NCBI GenBank assembly: GCA_001972305.1
Contig: BDDD01002368.1
Location: 124,001-188,000, forward strand
DNA: 64,000 nt
Direction of reading: 5' to 3'
Source: Cephalotus follicularis
Lineage: Eukaryota > Streptophyta > Magnoliopsida > Oxalidales > Cephalotaceae
Under the pieces are notes generated by a model. It searched no databases. It saw only the letters and a list, made by a program, of their open reading frames with translations, and was not told the DNA's origin. A program made the position numbers and the translations under genes. The stretch's first letter is position 1, and every line of letters begins with the position of its first letter. Positions 35,378-46,548 of the stretch are shown one piece after another.

Positions 35378-37045
35378 ATGCCTCGGAGAGTCTCGCGTCT
35401 CTCTATCCGTGGAGACTCCAGCATACCCTCAGGATCTACACATCTTGAGCCGGACTCCATGGAGCTGGGGTCACAGGAGCAGGATATCGATGTTCCCAGT
35501 GCTAGTAAGAAAATTTGTTATGTTATAATATTTGACATTAAACTGTTTTTCGTATTGTCGAAACTTTTTTGTTATATTTTATTATATATGTTTACAGTGA
35601 AACGTAATCATGTTTTTGAATCAGGTTCCCATCAACGACGGATAAGGGGAGCTAGTAAGGGGGCAGACTTGCCCCCGCAGGGGGTTGACGCTAGACCTAT
35701 TCAGCATATCAGTCTGAATGGGTAAAGTGACTAGTAATTTGAGTACATTTTTTTAAACCTAACCTATGATGTATGTGCTAATAATTGTTTGTTTAATTAC
35801 AGGTGTTTTGAGGAGATGGACATGAAGAACACGATAGCGTCCATCATCAAGAGCAGAATACTACAGCCATGGATCACTTGGAGCCAGTGGCCTAATGCAG
35901 AGAAGGAACTACTGTGGGAGAAACTATTGGTGGGTAAAACTATTTCAATTTATCGTAAATATTATTTAGGTTTTTTTTGACCGACTAACTATTTTGGCAC
36001 TGATGTTTTGTAGGAGTACTTCCAATTTCTTCCATCTGATGCACACAGCAGACTGCCATTCTATAGTTACTCGCGGGAGAATTACCCAAAATGGATGCGT
36101 AACTATAAGAGTAAGGCAATGACGGGCACTGGGGTGCAGCAAATGAGCCCGGAGTGCATGCAGCATGGCCCTGCAGAGATACCACGACCATTGTGAAATG
36201 AAATGGTGAACAGGTGGTTGTCCGAGGATTTTCAGAAGCGGGCAAGAACAAATGCCGTCAATAGGGCGAACGAAGCACACACCACCTACACTGGCGGCAG
36301 TCACACAATAGAGAGACAGCTGCAGATTGGGGTAAGTAATAAACTAAATTTATGATTATGGTGATTAATAAACTTAATTTGTGTTTCAAACTAATTCGAA
36401 ATACCATTTGACTTGCAGGTGGACAAGGGGAAACCGCATGTGGATGTATACTTAGACACCCATAAGAAGGCGGGGGATGATACTCTTCCATCTCTTATTA
36501 TAATGGAGAGGATGGTGAGTTACAAACTGAAATGAATGCGTCACTTAACTGATTAATCTTGTATATGTTTAATCACTAACTGATTAATCTTGTATTTTTT
36601 GTAGGAAAAGTACCGGGCTGCTGCTGGACCGGATACTATGGATGGGCCCGACGGTACTAGGGTGTCGGCTCCCTTTGAAGTCGTGGCATGGACGGAGGCT
36701 ACTGGGGGTCTGCGGAAGGGCAAGATCCGTGGATTAGGGAACTATATGATTTCCACGAAGATGCTACCACAAGCACTCCGAGGTACTCAGTCGGGAGTGG
36801 GAAGTCAGAGTTGCCCATTCACTTCACACCCGTCACAGAGCACCCCAGGGTCAGACAGAGTCTCAGACCTTCAAAGCCAGATGGACCGGATGGAGTCGAA
36901 GATGGAGACTTTTATGGCTAATATGACGCAGATGATGGAGTCTCAGTCCACACGCACACCATATGATCATAGTTCACCGCGGTCTCGGCACCCCCCCTTC
37001 CAGCCATACGGAGATTCGGACGATAGCGATAGCAATGACCAGTAG
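35378..37045 (+). pseudogene. CACTA TNPA-like (Transposase_24) gene, nearly intact
   Basis: A multi-exon gene on the transposase strand. It starts MPRRVSRLSIRG at 35378. Later exons (from about 35802, 36014, 36419 and 36605) carry the Transposase_24 features ILQPWITWSQWPNAEKE, YSRENYPKWMRNYKSKA, NRANEAHTTYTGGSHT and a C-terminal coiled coil (VSDLQSQMDRMESKMETFM). Introns have GT-AG borders, such as the one ending TTGTAG at 36013. One in-frame TGA at 36194 sits in PRPL*NEM, where tryptophan is expected. TNPA-type proteins bind subterminal repeats and cooperate with TNP2 in excision. Exon 1 borders are approximate. Confidence 0.8.
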
Positions 37046-37284
37046 CAGTCTGTTGTATCTGACATATTCTAACACTGTCTGTAAATGTATTTGACATATT
37101 ATATTTTTTATAAAATGCTGACAAAACTTTTTTCCATTGTTTTGTTAGTTAAGAATGAATGAAATGTGTCTACTGCTGAGAATTGTAAAATATAAACTGT
37201 TATTGTGGTTGTTGCTGAAATGAATTACAGGTTTTGCTTGGAGTTTAGGGCATAGATTCTGCTGATAGTTCCTGCAGCAGATTC

Positions 37285-37728
37285 TGCAGAATGGCGAGGG
37301 ATCGGCGAGGGCATGGCGAGGCCTAGACGAGGGCATTCTGCAGCAACTGTAGACGGTGAGGGCATAAACCCTCGCCATGCCCTCGCTATGGCGAGGGCAC
37401 GGTGAGGGAGGCGAGGAGAGGGGCAGTCCAGGGCCCTAGCCATACCCTCGCCATGGCGAGGGTATGACGAGGGTATCTGACGTCCCCTCGCCATGGCGAG
37501 GGCACCGTGGCGAGGGGAGACTGCCCTAGCCATACCCTCTCTGTGGCGAGGGTAGTGGACGACGAGGGGACTCCACCCTCGCCGTACCCTCGCCATAGCC
37601 TCGTTGTAGTGGCTGGCGAGGAGTAAATTGGCGAGGGTGTATTCCCCTCGCTGTGCCCTCGTCGTTGACTCAATGGCGAGACGACGGCGAGGGGAAGTGC
37701 CCTCGCCGTAGCCCCCTTTTTTGTAGCG
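37285..37728. repeat. 3' subterminal repeat array of the CACTA element
   Basis: I count about 17 exact GCGAGGG or CCCTCGC motifs in both orientations within about 440 bp, plus variants such as ACGAGGG. This explains the GC-rich minus-strand frame of 171 residues at 37225-37740, which I do not treat as a gene. Confidence 0.9.
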
Positions 37729-37819
37729 TAAGAAAATCATGTCATTGCAAGAGATAGACCAAGGAGGGCTATAAAACCACCTCAGAGATATGCTTATGCA
37801 GATTTTGTTGCTTATGTTA

Positions 37820-38254
37820 TGTTGGGTTGACTTCTAATTAACAAGCCCAAAGCCCATAAATAATTAGCTAAACCTAAAGCCAACATATATATAAACATAT
37901 GTTTGGTCTCTGAAATTAAGCGACAGATATATATACAAAACAAGAGAGAGCAAGGCAGGAGAGATTCTTTCAGCAGCTTGGCTTCTTGCGATTTTCTCCA
38001 AGGTTTTGGTATATAGTTAAGGCTATATTTTCATCACATATTTGGTGTATCAGGAAATTTGTTGATTTGTTTATTATTCCCATATCTTTGTAATCCCAAT
38101 ATTGGTTATAGTAAAAGTTGATCCATCTTCGCCTCTGGACGTAGGTTTCACATCGAAATCGAACCACGTTAAATTCTTGTGTTCCATTGATTTTTATTCC
38201 GCTTATATATCTTATTTCATTGATTATTATTAGAGGAGGCAATTTGTCATAACA
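37820..38254 (+). repeat. 3' LTR of the older Copia element
   Basis: Starts TGTTGGGT and ends CATAACA. Diverged partner of the 5' LTR. Confidence 0.9.
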
Positions 38255-38723
38255 TGTTATGACATGCATATATACTTGCAATATCTGTTGATTCCATTAT
38301 GCATGAGTTATTTCCTGCTTGTCCGTATGACTAACCTATCCTTCGAGATGGGGCACCTATATTGTGTTCAGGTTCAGATGAAGCAGGGGTAGGTGGTAGT
38401 GGTCAAGGATATATATAGCAATCAGTGAAGGTAAAGTTGCATGGAACATAGGTTCAAGGAAGATGTTTAATTTGGATTTTATGTATGTATAGGACTGCTT
38501 CAGTTGTGTAATGGAATTGTATGACTTAAGTATGTTATGTAAAGAGTTTGTTTAAATTAATGTTTCATAATGGTTGAATGAATGTACGCATATATTCATA
38601 AAGTTTAAAGTTTTTATGGTTTTTCACTGTACATAATAGACTTAACTAGTACTCAACATAAGGACTAAGTGACCATACAGGGTTGTGGTGACATCATAGA
38701 CCTCAACTGTCTGGGGTGTCACA
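38255..38723 (+). repeat. Right part of the repeat split by the older Copia element
   Basis: Continues the 26.1-27.7 kb repeat beyond the Copia element. It ends CTGGGGTGTCACA, which on the other strand reads TGTGACACCCC, a common start of gypsy LTRs. The direction is therefore ambiguous: the TATA box in the left part suggests plus, this end suggests minus. Confidence 0.35.
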
Positions 38724-39070
38724 ATTCACTATATCTTAATGAACGAATACGAACATGATTTTAAAGACTTGTTAGTCTAACGAGCCAAACTTAAGTAAAG
38801 ATGAGTTCAATTTTTTATTGTTTATAGCCAACTCGTTAACAGATTGGTAACAACTCGATTATAGGTTTTCTAATTATTCGAATATAATATAAGCTTCACG
38901 TAGCTCGATTAAAGGTTTGTTAAGAACTCGCTTATGAAAATCATAACAAAGAACTAGCTACTAATCAGTAGAATCTAATGACAATAATTATGATTTATCT
39001 TTCTATTTTATTAATTATTACCATTTGTCATTATCATGATATCGCATTATTTACATTTTGTTGGAGGAAA

Positions 39071-39128
<58 letters not shown>

Positions 39129-40943
39129 CAAGACGAGTTCAAACTCTTGAATTTCTTTTTGACTCGAGCAATAGTTTTTTTTAGTTCGTTAAAAACTCAG
39201 TATAAACTTGAACTAAAATATAAACGATTCGAGCCTTAATGGGCAAAAACTCGATTCAACTCAACTCCTTTGCATCGTTACACTGGAATCAATAAATAAA
39301 ACAATGAACCTATTTGAAAATGGATCCATAATGGAGATATTAATACAAATTTAACCGATTAAATTTCTCAATATCATATTTAAAAAATGTTTATCTCAAA
39401 AATAATAATTAAAATGATTATTATCAAAATTAAGTATAATGATAATATAAATAGATTTTCTTTTTCTTTTTTTCTGGAGAACACATGTGAAGCCAAAACG
39501 GTAAAGATGAGCATAATGTAACGAGATAAATAAATTAAAAATAAATATATAATTGCCGTGTATGGCATGGCAGTGGCGAAGAACACGTAGTCCTCTTTTA
39601 GCAAATGAAAAAAGGCATTTTGCATGGGAGGATTTTGGAATTATTATACGTAACATAACTCACGAAGGAAAAGAGTGTTTCATTATTACACCGACTCCAC
39701 AAGTTTTAGATGATGAGATTTCTTTCGTATTTGGACTGTTTCTGCTTTCTATGTAGATAAGGGTGACGATGATGGTCAAATAATAAAGGCCAAGGCTCTG
39801 AGAAAGAGAGAGAGAAAGAGGGCAGTGGCCTACTAATCTGGGTTTTGTATCTCATTGAAATTTGTGGCAAATTTAATTTGGATTAGGCAAGTTGGACCTT
39901 TATTGGAGATGGAGATGCCAGTTTAGTGTCTCGATAGGGTAAGGTATTTAGCATTCCGAGGAAGAAGTACCTTTCATTTCACATATCTTTGGAGATTTGT
40001 ATCCCTTTCACATTTCTCCATTTTCTTCACGTGCATTTTTTTTATGATTTTAATTATTTCCTTTTTCTTTTATCCCCTACTGTACATTCTAATATTCTAT
40101 CATTCCTTTTTTGTTTTTTTTATATGGATCCTCCAATTTGAAGGCTACCCTACACGTCTTCTATTCGTCATGGATTCAATTTCTCTTCTATCCATTCAAA
40201 TTTAGGGTATTATCCAATGTACAAAAACGGATTCAGCAGGGGAATGAGCCTATATATGACTCAATTGTGGGTTGGAACAGTCATACATGAAGACCTCGCT
40301 AAGACACAAACATTAAATCGAATTTAATGATATCAAACTTTAATATCGGGCAAGACATATTGCAACCTCAACAATCAAATTGTGGTGTGTCCTCCAATTG
40401 TGCATAGATATTATATGATAATAGAAACAAAATTAATGGACAAGTATATTATTGTCTTAAAGTGTTGTTACGAACTCGCAACAAAAGTCTCATTTTTAAT
40501 ATTAGTATAGAAACTTTTAATATTATTATATAGAAAAAAGGGTTAATGAACAAAGAAATTATCGTCTTAAAATTTTATTGTGAATTCGCAACAAAACTAT
40601 AATTTTTAATAATAGTATAGATAAAAAAATAAAATATATCAAAATACATTGCACTACAATTGTATATAAATAGATGTATAGATATTATGTAGATTATAGA
40701 TTATAGATATACTATATAAAAAGTGATTTGATTTTTTTTAAAAAGTGTTTGAAATCACAACAAAAGTTTTCTTTTTATTATATATAGTATAAGTATATAT
40801 AAAAAGGGTTAATAAACAAAGAAATTATTGTCTTGAAATTTTATTGTAAATTCACAAAAAAACTCTCCTTTTTAATGATAGTAGAGATATATAAAATAGA
40901 ATATATCAATACTTCTATCTATGAAAAGAGTGAGTTTTGTTGT
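38724..40943. other. AT-rich spacer with local repeats
   Basis: Contains a (TA)n run (39073-39126). At 40435-40920 there are three diverged copies of a unit with TTAATNAACAAAGAAATTAT and a GTGAATTCGCAACAAAA-like part; traces reappear at 46560-46690 beyond the inserted gypsy element. A purine-rich GAGAGAAAGAG tract lies at 39800. No gene was recognised. Confidence 0.45.
39073..39126. repeat. (TA)n microsatellite
   Basis: Uninterrupted TA run of about 53 bp, seen directly. Confidence 0.95.
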
Positions 40944-41847
40944 TGATAGAGGAAAAATATGTTAATAAAAATAAGGACACGTGTCCACTGCAGACTTGAC
41001 CAGTTGTCCATCAGGGGTTTGCAAACTTGACAGACAGGTCGTGCCGAGGAGCACGCACATGATAAAGAATGTCCTTCTCGGACCAAGAGCCGAGGATCAT
41101 TACTTTTCGAAGACAACACTCTAAGACCACAAGTCTGAGGACACTCCTCGGACTCAAAGGCAAAAGACCATATTCACGGTGCGAGGGCCGAGGACACCCT
41201 CGGCCCAATGTATCTATCAGGTGAAGAACAGGAGATACGGTCTCCTGTATACAGAAGCTGAGGACCTCCTCCTCGAACGAACTCACACTTGTTCCATCCT
41301 TGGAACCACAGCAGAGACCAACTTTCCTCTGCAGCCATATCACAATCAATATTACCCTAAAATGCAGGACCTCAACCTTATCTACGGGATAAGGAGATTG
41401 CCTTCAGCAGATTTGTTGGGATTTATGCTTATCCAAATAAAGAGATAGAGTCCCAATCAACTACAAACAAAAGGAAAGCAGCTACATTACAGGCGGAGAT
41501 AAGGGAATGTCCGAGATTCTCGGCATTTCCTAGGGGATCACGATCACATCCGATTCACACGCTCTATCAGTTACAAAAACTTCACTATAAATACAAGTTC
41601 AACATACTGAACAAAGGTCAGCAATTTTTACATTCAAGAGAGTATAATATTTCATCTGCACTTGACTAACTTGAGCGTCGGAGTGTCCCCGGGAGAACAA
41701 CCTCCTGGGCCTTCACCATTGTTGTTACCTTGTGCAGGTGTCCGAGATCAACTTTTTTCCTCAAGGCATCAGTGACAAAGCGTTTCTCTTAACAAATCAA
41801 AGTCCTCCACGTAGGATACTGTTGAGAGAAGGATTTCTGTATCAACA
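40944..41847 (+). repeat. 5' LTR of the gypsy LARD-like element
   Basis: 904 bp, TG...CA, rich in CCGAGGA/TCCTCGG motifs around 41.09-41.29 kb. CACTATAAATAC at about 41583 may be its TATA box. Confidence 0.95.
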
Positions 41848-44800
41848 GTTGGCGCCGTCTGTGGGAAACGCTACGAGAAGTCATCAGCAATCATGCCTCC
41901 AAGGAAGAACACCCAAGTTGGAGCCACTCGCAGCCGACAGGAAGAGGTTGCAGCTCCTCCACCAGAGGCCGTGCAAATAGCGGCACAAGATCCAGCTCCC
42001 GTTACAGGGGAGCAACTCAACCAATTCCTCCAAGGATTGGAGCGTGTCATAGATCGGTTGGTCACAACTTTAGCCAACCAACAACAGCAAGCGGGGCCCG
42101 CTCAGCCGGTGGTCCGAGGAGTATCTGGCCCCCAGAGGCCAGAGGTGGAGATAAGGCACCCACGTGGTGCCAGGCGAAACCCGCCGAGGGGAGATGAACT
42201 TCCCCTTGGGCTGTCAGGGGACAATGATCCCCTGGGAAGGAGGCCTGAGATCAATGCATCTCATAGAGCAGAGTCCTCGACTGCAAGGGATCATCCCAAC
42301 GATCCCAGGAGAGGACACCCTCAGCACCAGCCTATGGATATGGATCCTCGGCAGCAAGAGAGGGGAGCAGAGGAGGCACAAGTGCGTTCTAATACACCAC
42401 GCAGAGCTGGAACTGCCCGAGGAAGTAGGGTAAATCCCCCAGCCTCATTGGCTGGAGGATCACATGTCTCCAGCAGAGTGAGGAACATTGAAGAGGTGGA
42501 GCAGGCAGTGAATAGAAGGCTTGCTGACCTAGAAAAGAGGTTTGGAAGAGCGGAACGGCATGGGGGGCACTTGTCCGAGGTGCAGAACATCAATGCACAC
42601 CCCTTCACTGCCGAGATCATAGCAGAGCCAGTCCCTAGTGGGTTCAGAAACCCCAATCTTGATAAGTACGATGGGTCCACGGATCCCATCCAGCATGTGC
42701 GCACTTACATCCAGGCCATGTGGATGCATCAGGCCTCGGATGCCATGCTTTGCCGAGGATTCCCAGTGACTTTAACTGGAGCTGCCCAATCGTGGTATTT
42801 TACCTTGGCCAAGAATTCAGTGAAGAGTTTCGATCAGTTTACGGAGCTGTTTGTAACGAAGTTCCTCAACAGTACAACACGGAGGAAAAATTCTACCCAC
42901 CTCATCAACGTAGTGCAGGGTAAGGATGAGACGTTGAGAGACTATCTCACCAGGTTTAACCAAGAATCTCTTACAGTGAAGGACCTGGAGCCTCATCGAA
43001 CTCCTCGGAGCCCTTGAACTCCTCCACCGAGGACCTCAGCAACTCCTTGAACTCTTCCGAATTCTTGAAGTCGGCCACGGCCTGATGTTGGACCCTCCTC
43101 AGTTGCTCCTCATCTTTCCTCTGCTGCCGATCCAGCTTGGCCACCAGGGCGTAATTTTTCTCCTCGGCCAGCTTCAGCTTGGCCTCGAGCCTCCTATTCT
43201 CGGACCTCTCCCCCTCCAGGTCCTCAACTGCTTGCTTCTTCTCCTCGGCCAAGGACTCCTGAGCCTTGAGAACCTCATTCAGTTGGGCTTGGGCCGAGTG
43301 AGCCGTTTCTTCTAAGGTGGCCATGCTCGACCTCAGTTCTCGGTCCCTGGCCACAACCGCACAGAAGTTGTCCACAAGCAGCTGGGTGTCGTTCAAAGAC
43401 TGACAGAGAAATAAGAAGTGTTAGACATTGTAAAGAACTAAAGTGCAAGAAAAAGCAAGGTAACTAAGGACAAGATCACTTACCCTCAGTTGCCTTTTCA
43501 CACAAACGGTGGCCAAGTCTTCATTGGTCCATCTCTGCCTCACCTCCAACTCCTGGGGCAAGAAGACCAGCCGGGTGAGTCTCTGAGGGACTCCAGCACC
43601 GTTCAAGTTCAAGTTCTCAACCTCCATCCCATCAAACCCATCCAGCAGTTGGTCTACCGTCAGAGATGGGGGAAGGATTATAGGATCCTGGGAACTAGCT
43701 CCGAGGGCAGCCACGTCCTCAACTTCCCGGACCTTCTCAGAGCCTTCCACGGCCTTCCCCTTTCTACTCCTCTTGGACAGAGGAGCATGCTCAGTTTAGG
43801 GGGTCTTGTCGGCCGGCCTCTTGCTGATCTCCTTTCTCTTCTCGGTCACAGCAACCGGAACCATGGCAGAGGGAGGAGGAGGAGGGGTCTTGGTCGGCGC
43901 CCTGGTCTTCTCGACCGTGAGAGTTTTGTCCTTGGGCTGAGCCCCAGTAGAAGTAGAGGCCTTCTTCTTATCGGTGGACCTGATGATTGCAGAAAGATCT
44001 CGGCGAGGACCCATTGCTGAAAAAAGACAAGAAAGTCAGAGTCAGAGATCAGAGATTAGAAAATGTAAGAGTTGGTAAGAACAGAATTAATTAAAGAGAC
44101 AGAGAAGACAAAGATGTTATACAAGTTTGCTCAGACACTAGGGGCGGAGGACTATCCTGCTCTTCCTCGCCCTCTGATTCTTCCTCCTCGGATCCGTCCG
44201 AGGAGGACTCATGCCCTAGGACCACACTAAGCCCTGCTTGGACCAGACGATCCTCGGTTACGGTGGAGTTAACGTCCTCTGGCTCAAGAGCCAGGAGCTT
44301 ATTAAGTCCAATTTTCTCGGCCGAGGACAGGCGAGACTTTCGGTTCAGAGACGTGACGTCCAAGGACGTGCACCAAGGAGAGGGAATGAATCCCTCAAAA
44401 TCCTTTATCAAGAAATATTTCCTTCTCCAGTTTTTTATTGATTGGGTGGGGTTGAGAAGAAGTTTTTTAACCCCAGAACGGGACTTGAAAAAATATCCAT
44501 TTGTTTTGGGGGTGGCCGAGATGACATGAAACTCCTTGAAGAGATTCACAGTGGCTACCACCTCGGACTCTATGCATCTAACTAAGAAACCTATCATGAA
44601 GCCCCAAGATTGGGGTTGGAGAAGAGAAGGATGAAGACTAAAGCTAAGGAGGACCGAGATGGCAAAAGAGGGAACAGGGACCCTCAGACCATAGGAAAGA
44701 GCAGTTTCGAAGACCACAAAGAGGCCTTCTCGGCTCTCAGTAACTACCCGAGGATCCTTAGGAATACTGAAGGTCAACCCACGAGGGAAATTATACTTTC

Positions 44801-45644
44801 TGGTAAGCCTTTTGACCTCGGCTTGACTAAGTTTGCTTAAACCAAAGGCACAATCCTCAGGCAGAGGATTGGCCTCTGCAGTGGGTGCAACAGGGTCACC
44901 CACCACAGCCCCTAGGCTACCTTCCACATCACTTGGCCTCTCAGCGAGGGGAATCACCATAGCCAAAGGTGCAATGGACAGGGGGGAAGGAGAAGAAGAA
45001 GAAGACCCAGAAGATAGTTCTTGATTAGCCATTAAAAGAAGAAGAAATCACCAAAAAGAAGAAAACAATCTGGGAAAACAAGAAAGTTGGTAGAAACTTA
45101 CCAAAAATTTTTGATTCGAAGAGTTGAAGAAGAAAGGGATTGAAGACACTGCAGACTCAAAAAGTACTCAAGAATCTGTGAATTCTTAGGTTTGAAGAAG
45201 TAAAAGTTTTGCTAAGTGAAGAACAAAAGCTTTTATAGGGCCTTTCCTCGGATCCTGGCCCTCCATCATACATATGATCCAACGGTGGGAAGACAGACCA
45301 TCAAATCAAGCGCGGGAAACGAAAAGGCAGAGGCGGGAATTGCTCTGTGCATGCCACGTGTCAAGCGTACTCAATACGCAACTTTAATGATAAACATAAC
45401 GGTTCAATGCTCGAGGTCACTTAATGACAGAGAAGGCAGACCAAAGGTCAAGCGTTAGTTCTTGGCTCAAGCAGACTATGTCATATGTCAGAGGAGCAAC
45501 GAAGGCAATGCTCTCGTCCTCAGCCCATTTGTATAAGCAAGAGCTACCAAGAAGTATTGCAGAGGAGTCTTGCCTGGGCCATGGCTCTCAACTCTGGTCC
45601 TCCTCCTCTGACCAAGCTCAGAGAACAAGGACCAGGGGGGCATA

Positions 45645-46548
45645 TGATAGAGGAAAAATATGTTAATAAAAACAAAAACACGTGTCCACTGCAGACTTGA
45701 CCAGTTGTCCATCAGGGGTTTGCAAGCTTGACAGACAGGTCGTGCCGAGGAGCACGCACATGATAAAGAATGTCCTTCTCGGACCAAGAGCCGAGGATCA
45801 TTACTTTTCGAAGACAACACTCTAAGACCACAAGTCCGAGGACACTCCTCGGACTCAAAGGCAAAAGACCATATTCACGGTGCGAGGGCCGAGGACACCC
45901 TCGGCCCAAAGTATCTATCAGGTGAAGAACAAGAGATACGGTCTCCTGTATACAGAAGCTGAGGACCTCCTCCTCGAACGAACTCACACTTGTTCCATCC
46001 TCGGAACCACAGCAGAGACCAACTTTCCTCTGCAGCCATATCACAATCAATATTACCCTAAAATGCAGGACCTCAACCTTATCTACGGGATAAGGAGATT
46101 GTCTTCAGCAGATTTGTTGGGATTTATGCTTATCCAAATAAAGAGATAGAGTCCCAATCAACTACAAACAAAAGGAAAGTAGCAACATTACAGGCGGAGA
46201 TAAGGGAATGTCCGAGATTCTCGGCATTTCCTAGGGGATCACGATCACATCCGATTCACACGCTCTATCAGTTACAAAAACTTCACTATAAATACAAGTT
46301 CAACATACTGAACAAAGGTCAGCAATTTTTACATTCATGAGAGTATAATATTTCATCTGCACTTGACTAACTTGAGCGTTGGAGTGTCCCCGGGAGAACA
46401 ACCTCCTGGGCCTTCACCATTGTTGTTACCTTGTGCAGGTGTCCGAGATCAACTTTCTTCCTCAAGGCATCAGTGACAAAGCGTTTCTCTTAACAAATCA
46501 AAGTCCTCCACGTAGGATACTGTTGAGAGAAGGATTTCTATATCAACA
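45645..46548 (+). repeat. 3' LTR of the gypsy LARD-like element
   Basis: 904 bp, same length as the 5' LTR. About 15 differences counted by eye. Confidence 0.95.

Larger units (their letters stand above)
30477..37728 (+). mobile_element. CACTA (En/Spm) DNA transposon, 7.25 kb, nested in Copia
   Basis: It begins CACTACTAAAAAACAGGG. The other end, read inversely, begins CGCTACAAAAAAGGGGG, so the short terminal inverted repeats match imperfectly. A 3-bp target duplication, TAA, flanks it at 30474-30476 and 37729-37731, as expected for CACTA. Both ends carry dense GCGAGGG/CCCTCGC arrays. Inside are two genes in the same direction: a TNP2-type transposase (31490-35224) and a TNPA/Transposase_24-type gene (35378-37045). 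Both contain stop codons, so this copy is not autonomous now. Its terminal structures and TSD are well preserved. Confidence 0.95.
27741..38254 (+). mobile_element. Older Ty1/copia LTR retrotransposon, interrupted by a CACTA element
   Basis: LTRs of 437 bp (27741-28177) and 435 bp (37820-38254), TGTTGGG...TAACA, differ at about 8% of positions. A CTGGTATTAGAG sequence close to the initiator-Met primer site follows the 5' LTR. The flanking 5-mers TATTA and TGTTA match at 4 of 5 positions. Internal parts in order: gag with UBN2-type fold and a CCHC knuckle (28.2-29.0 kb), then pre-integrase and integrase sequence to about 30.4 kb. Reverse transcriptase and RNase H were not recognised. It is broken, with many breaks. 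A 7.25 kb CACTA transposon sits inside it. At 1.3e-8 changes per site per year the LTRs suggest roughly 3 million years. Confidence 0.9.
40944..46548 (+). mobile_element. Non-autonomous Ty3/gypsy (LARD-like) retrotransposon with antisense ORFs
   Basis: Both LTRs are 904 bp (TGATAGAGG...TATCAACA) and differ at about 15 sites (1.7%). A perfect 5-bp target duplication, GTTGT, flanks it (40939-40943, 46549-46553). TGGCGCCGTCTGTGGG after the 5' LTR is a gypsy-type primer-binding site, and AGGGGGG precedes the 3' LTR. The sense strand has gag at about 41.9-43.0 kb with a retrotransposon gag domain (YDGSTDPIQHVRTY, FTELFVTKFL). Protease, reverse transcriptase and integrase are absent. The antisense strand carries a coiled-coil ORF (about 43.4-43.0 kb), a linker ORF (about 44.0-43.4 kb) and a putative gypsy-type-transposon domain ORF (45.03-44.1 kb, PF04195-like). 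As a non-autonomous element it looks structurally whole. Age is about 0.6 million years at 1.3e-8 per site per year. Confidence 0.93.

Noticed and set aside
37225-37740. Minus-strand frames of 171 and 95 residues
   Set aside because: They are made of the CACTA subterminal GCGAGGG repeats and run past the transposon end.
25797-38723. A TGTAACG...TGTCACA gypsy LTR spanning the Copia insertion
   Set aside because: The proposed ends give flanks TTTAA and ATTCA, which do not match, and the two ends suggest opposite directions. I left the class open.
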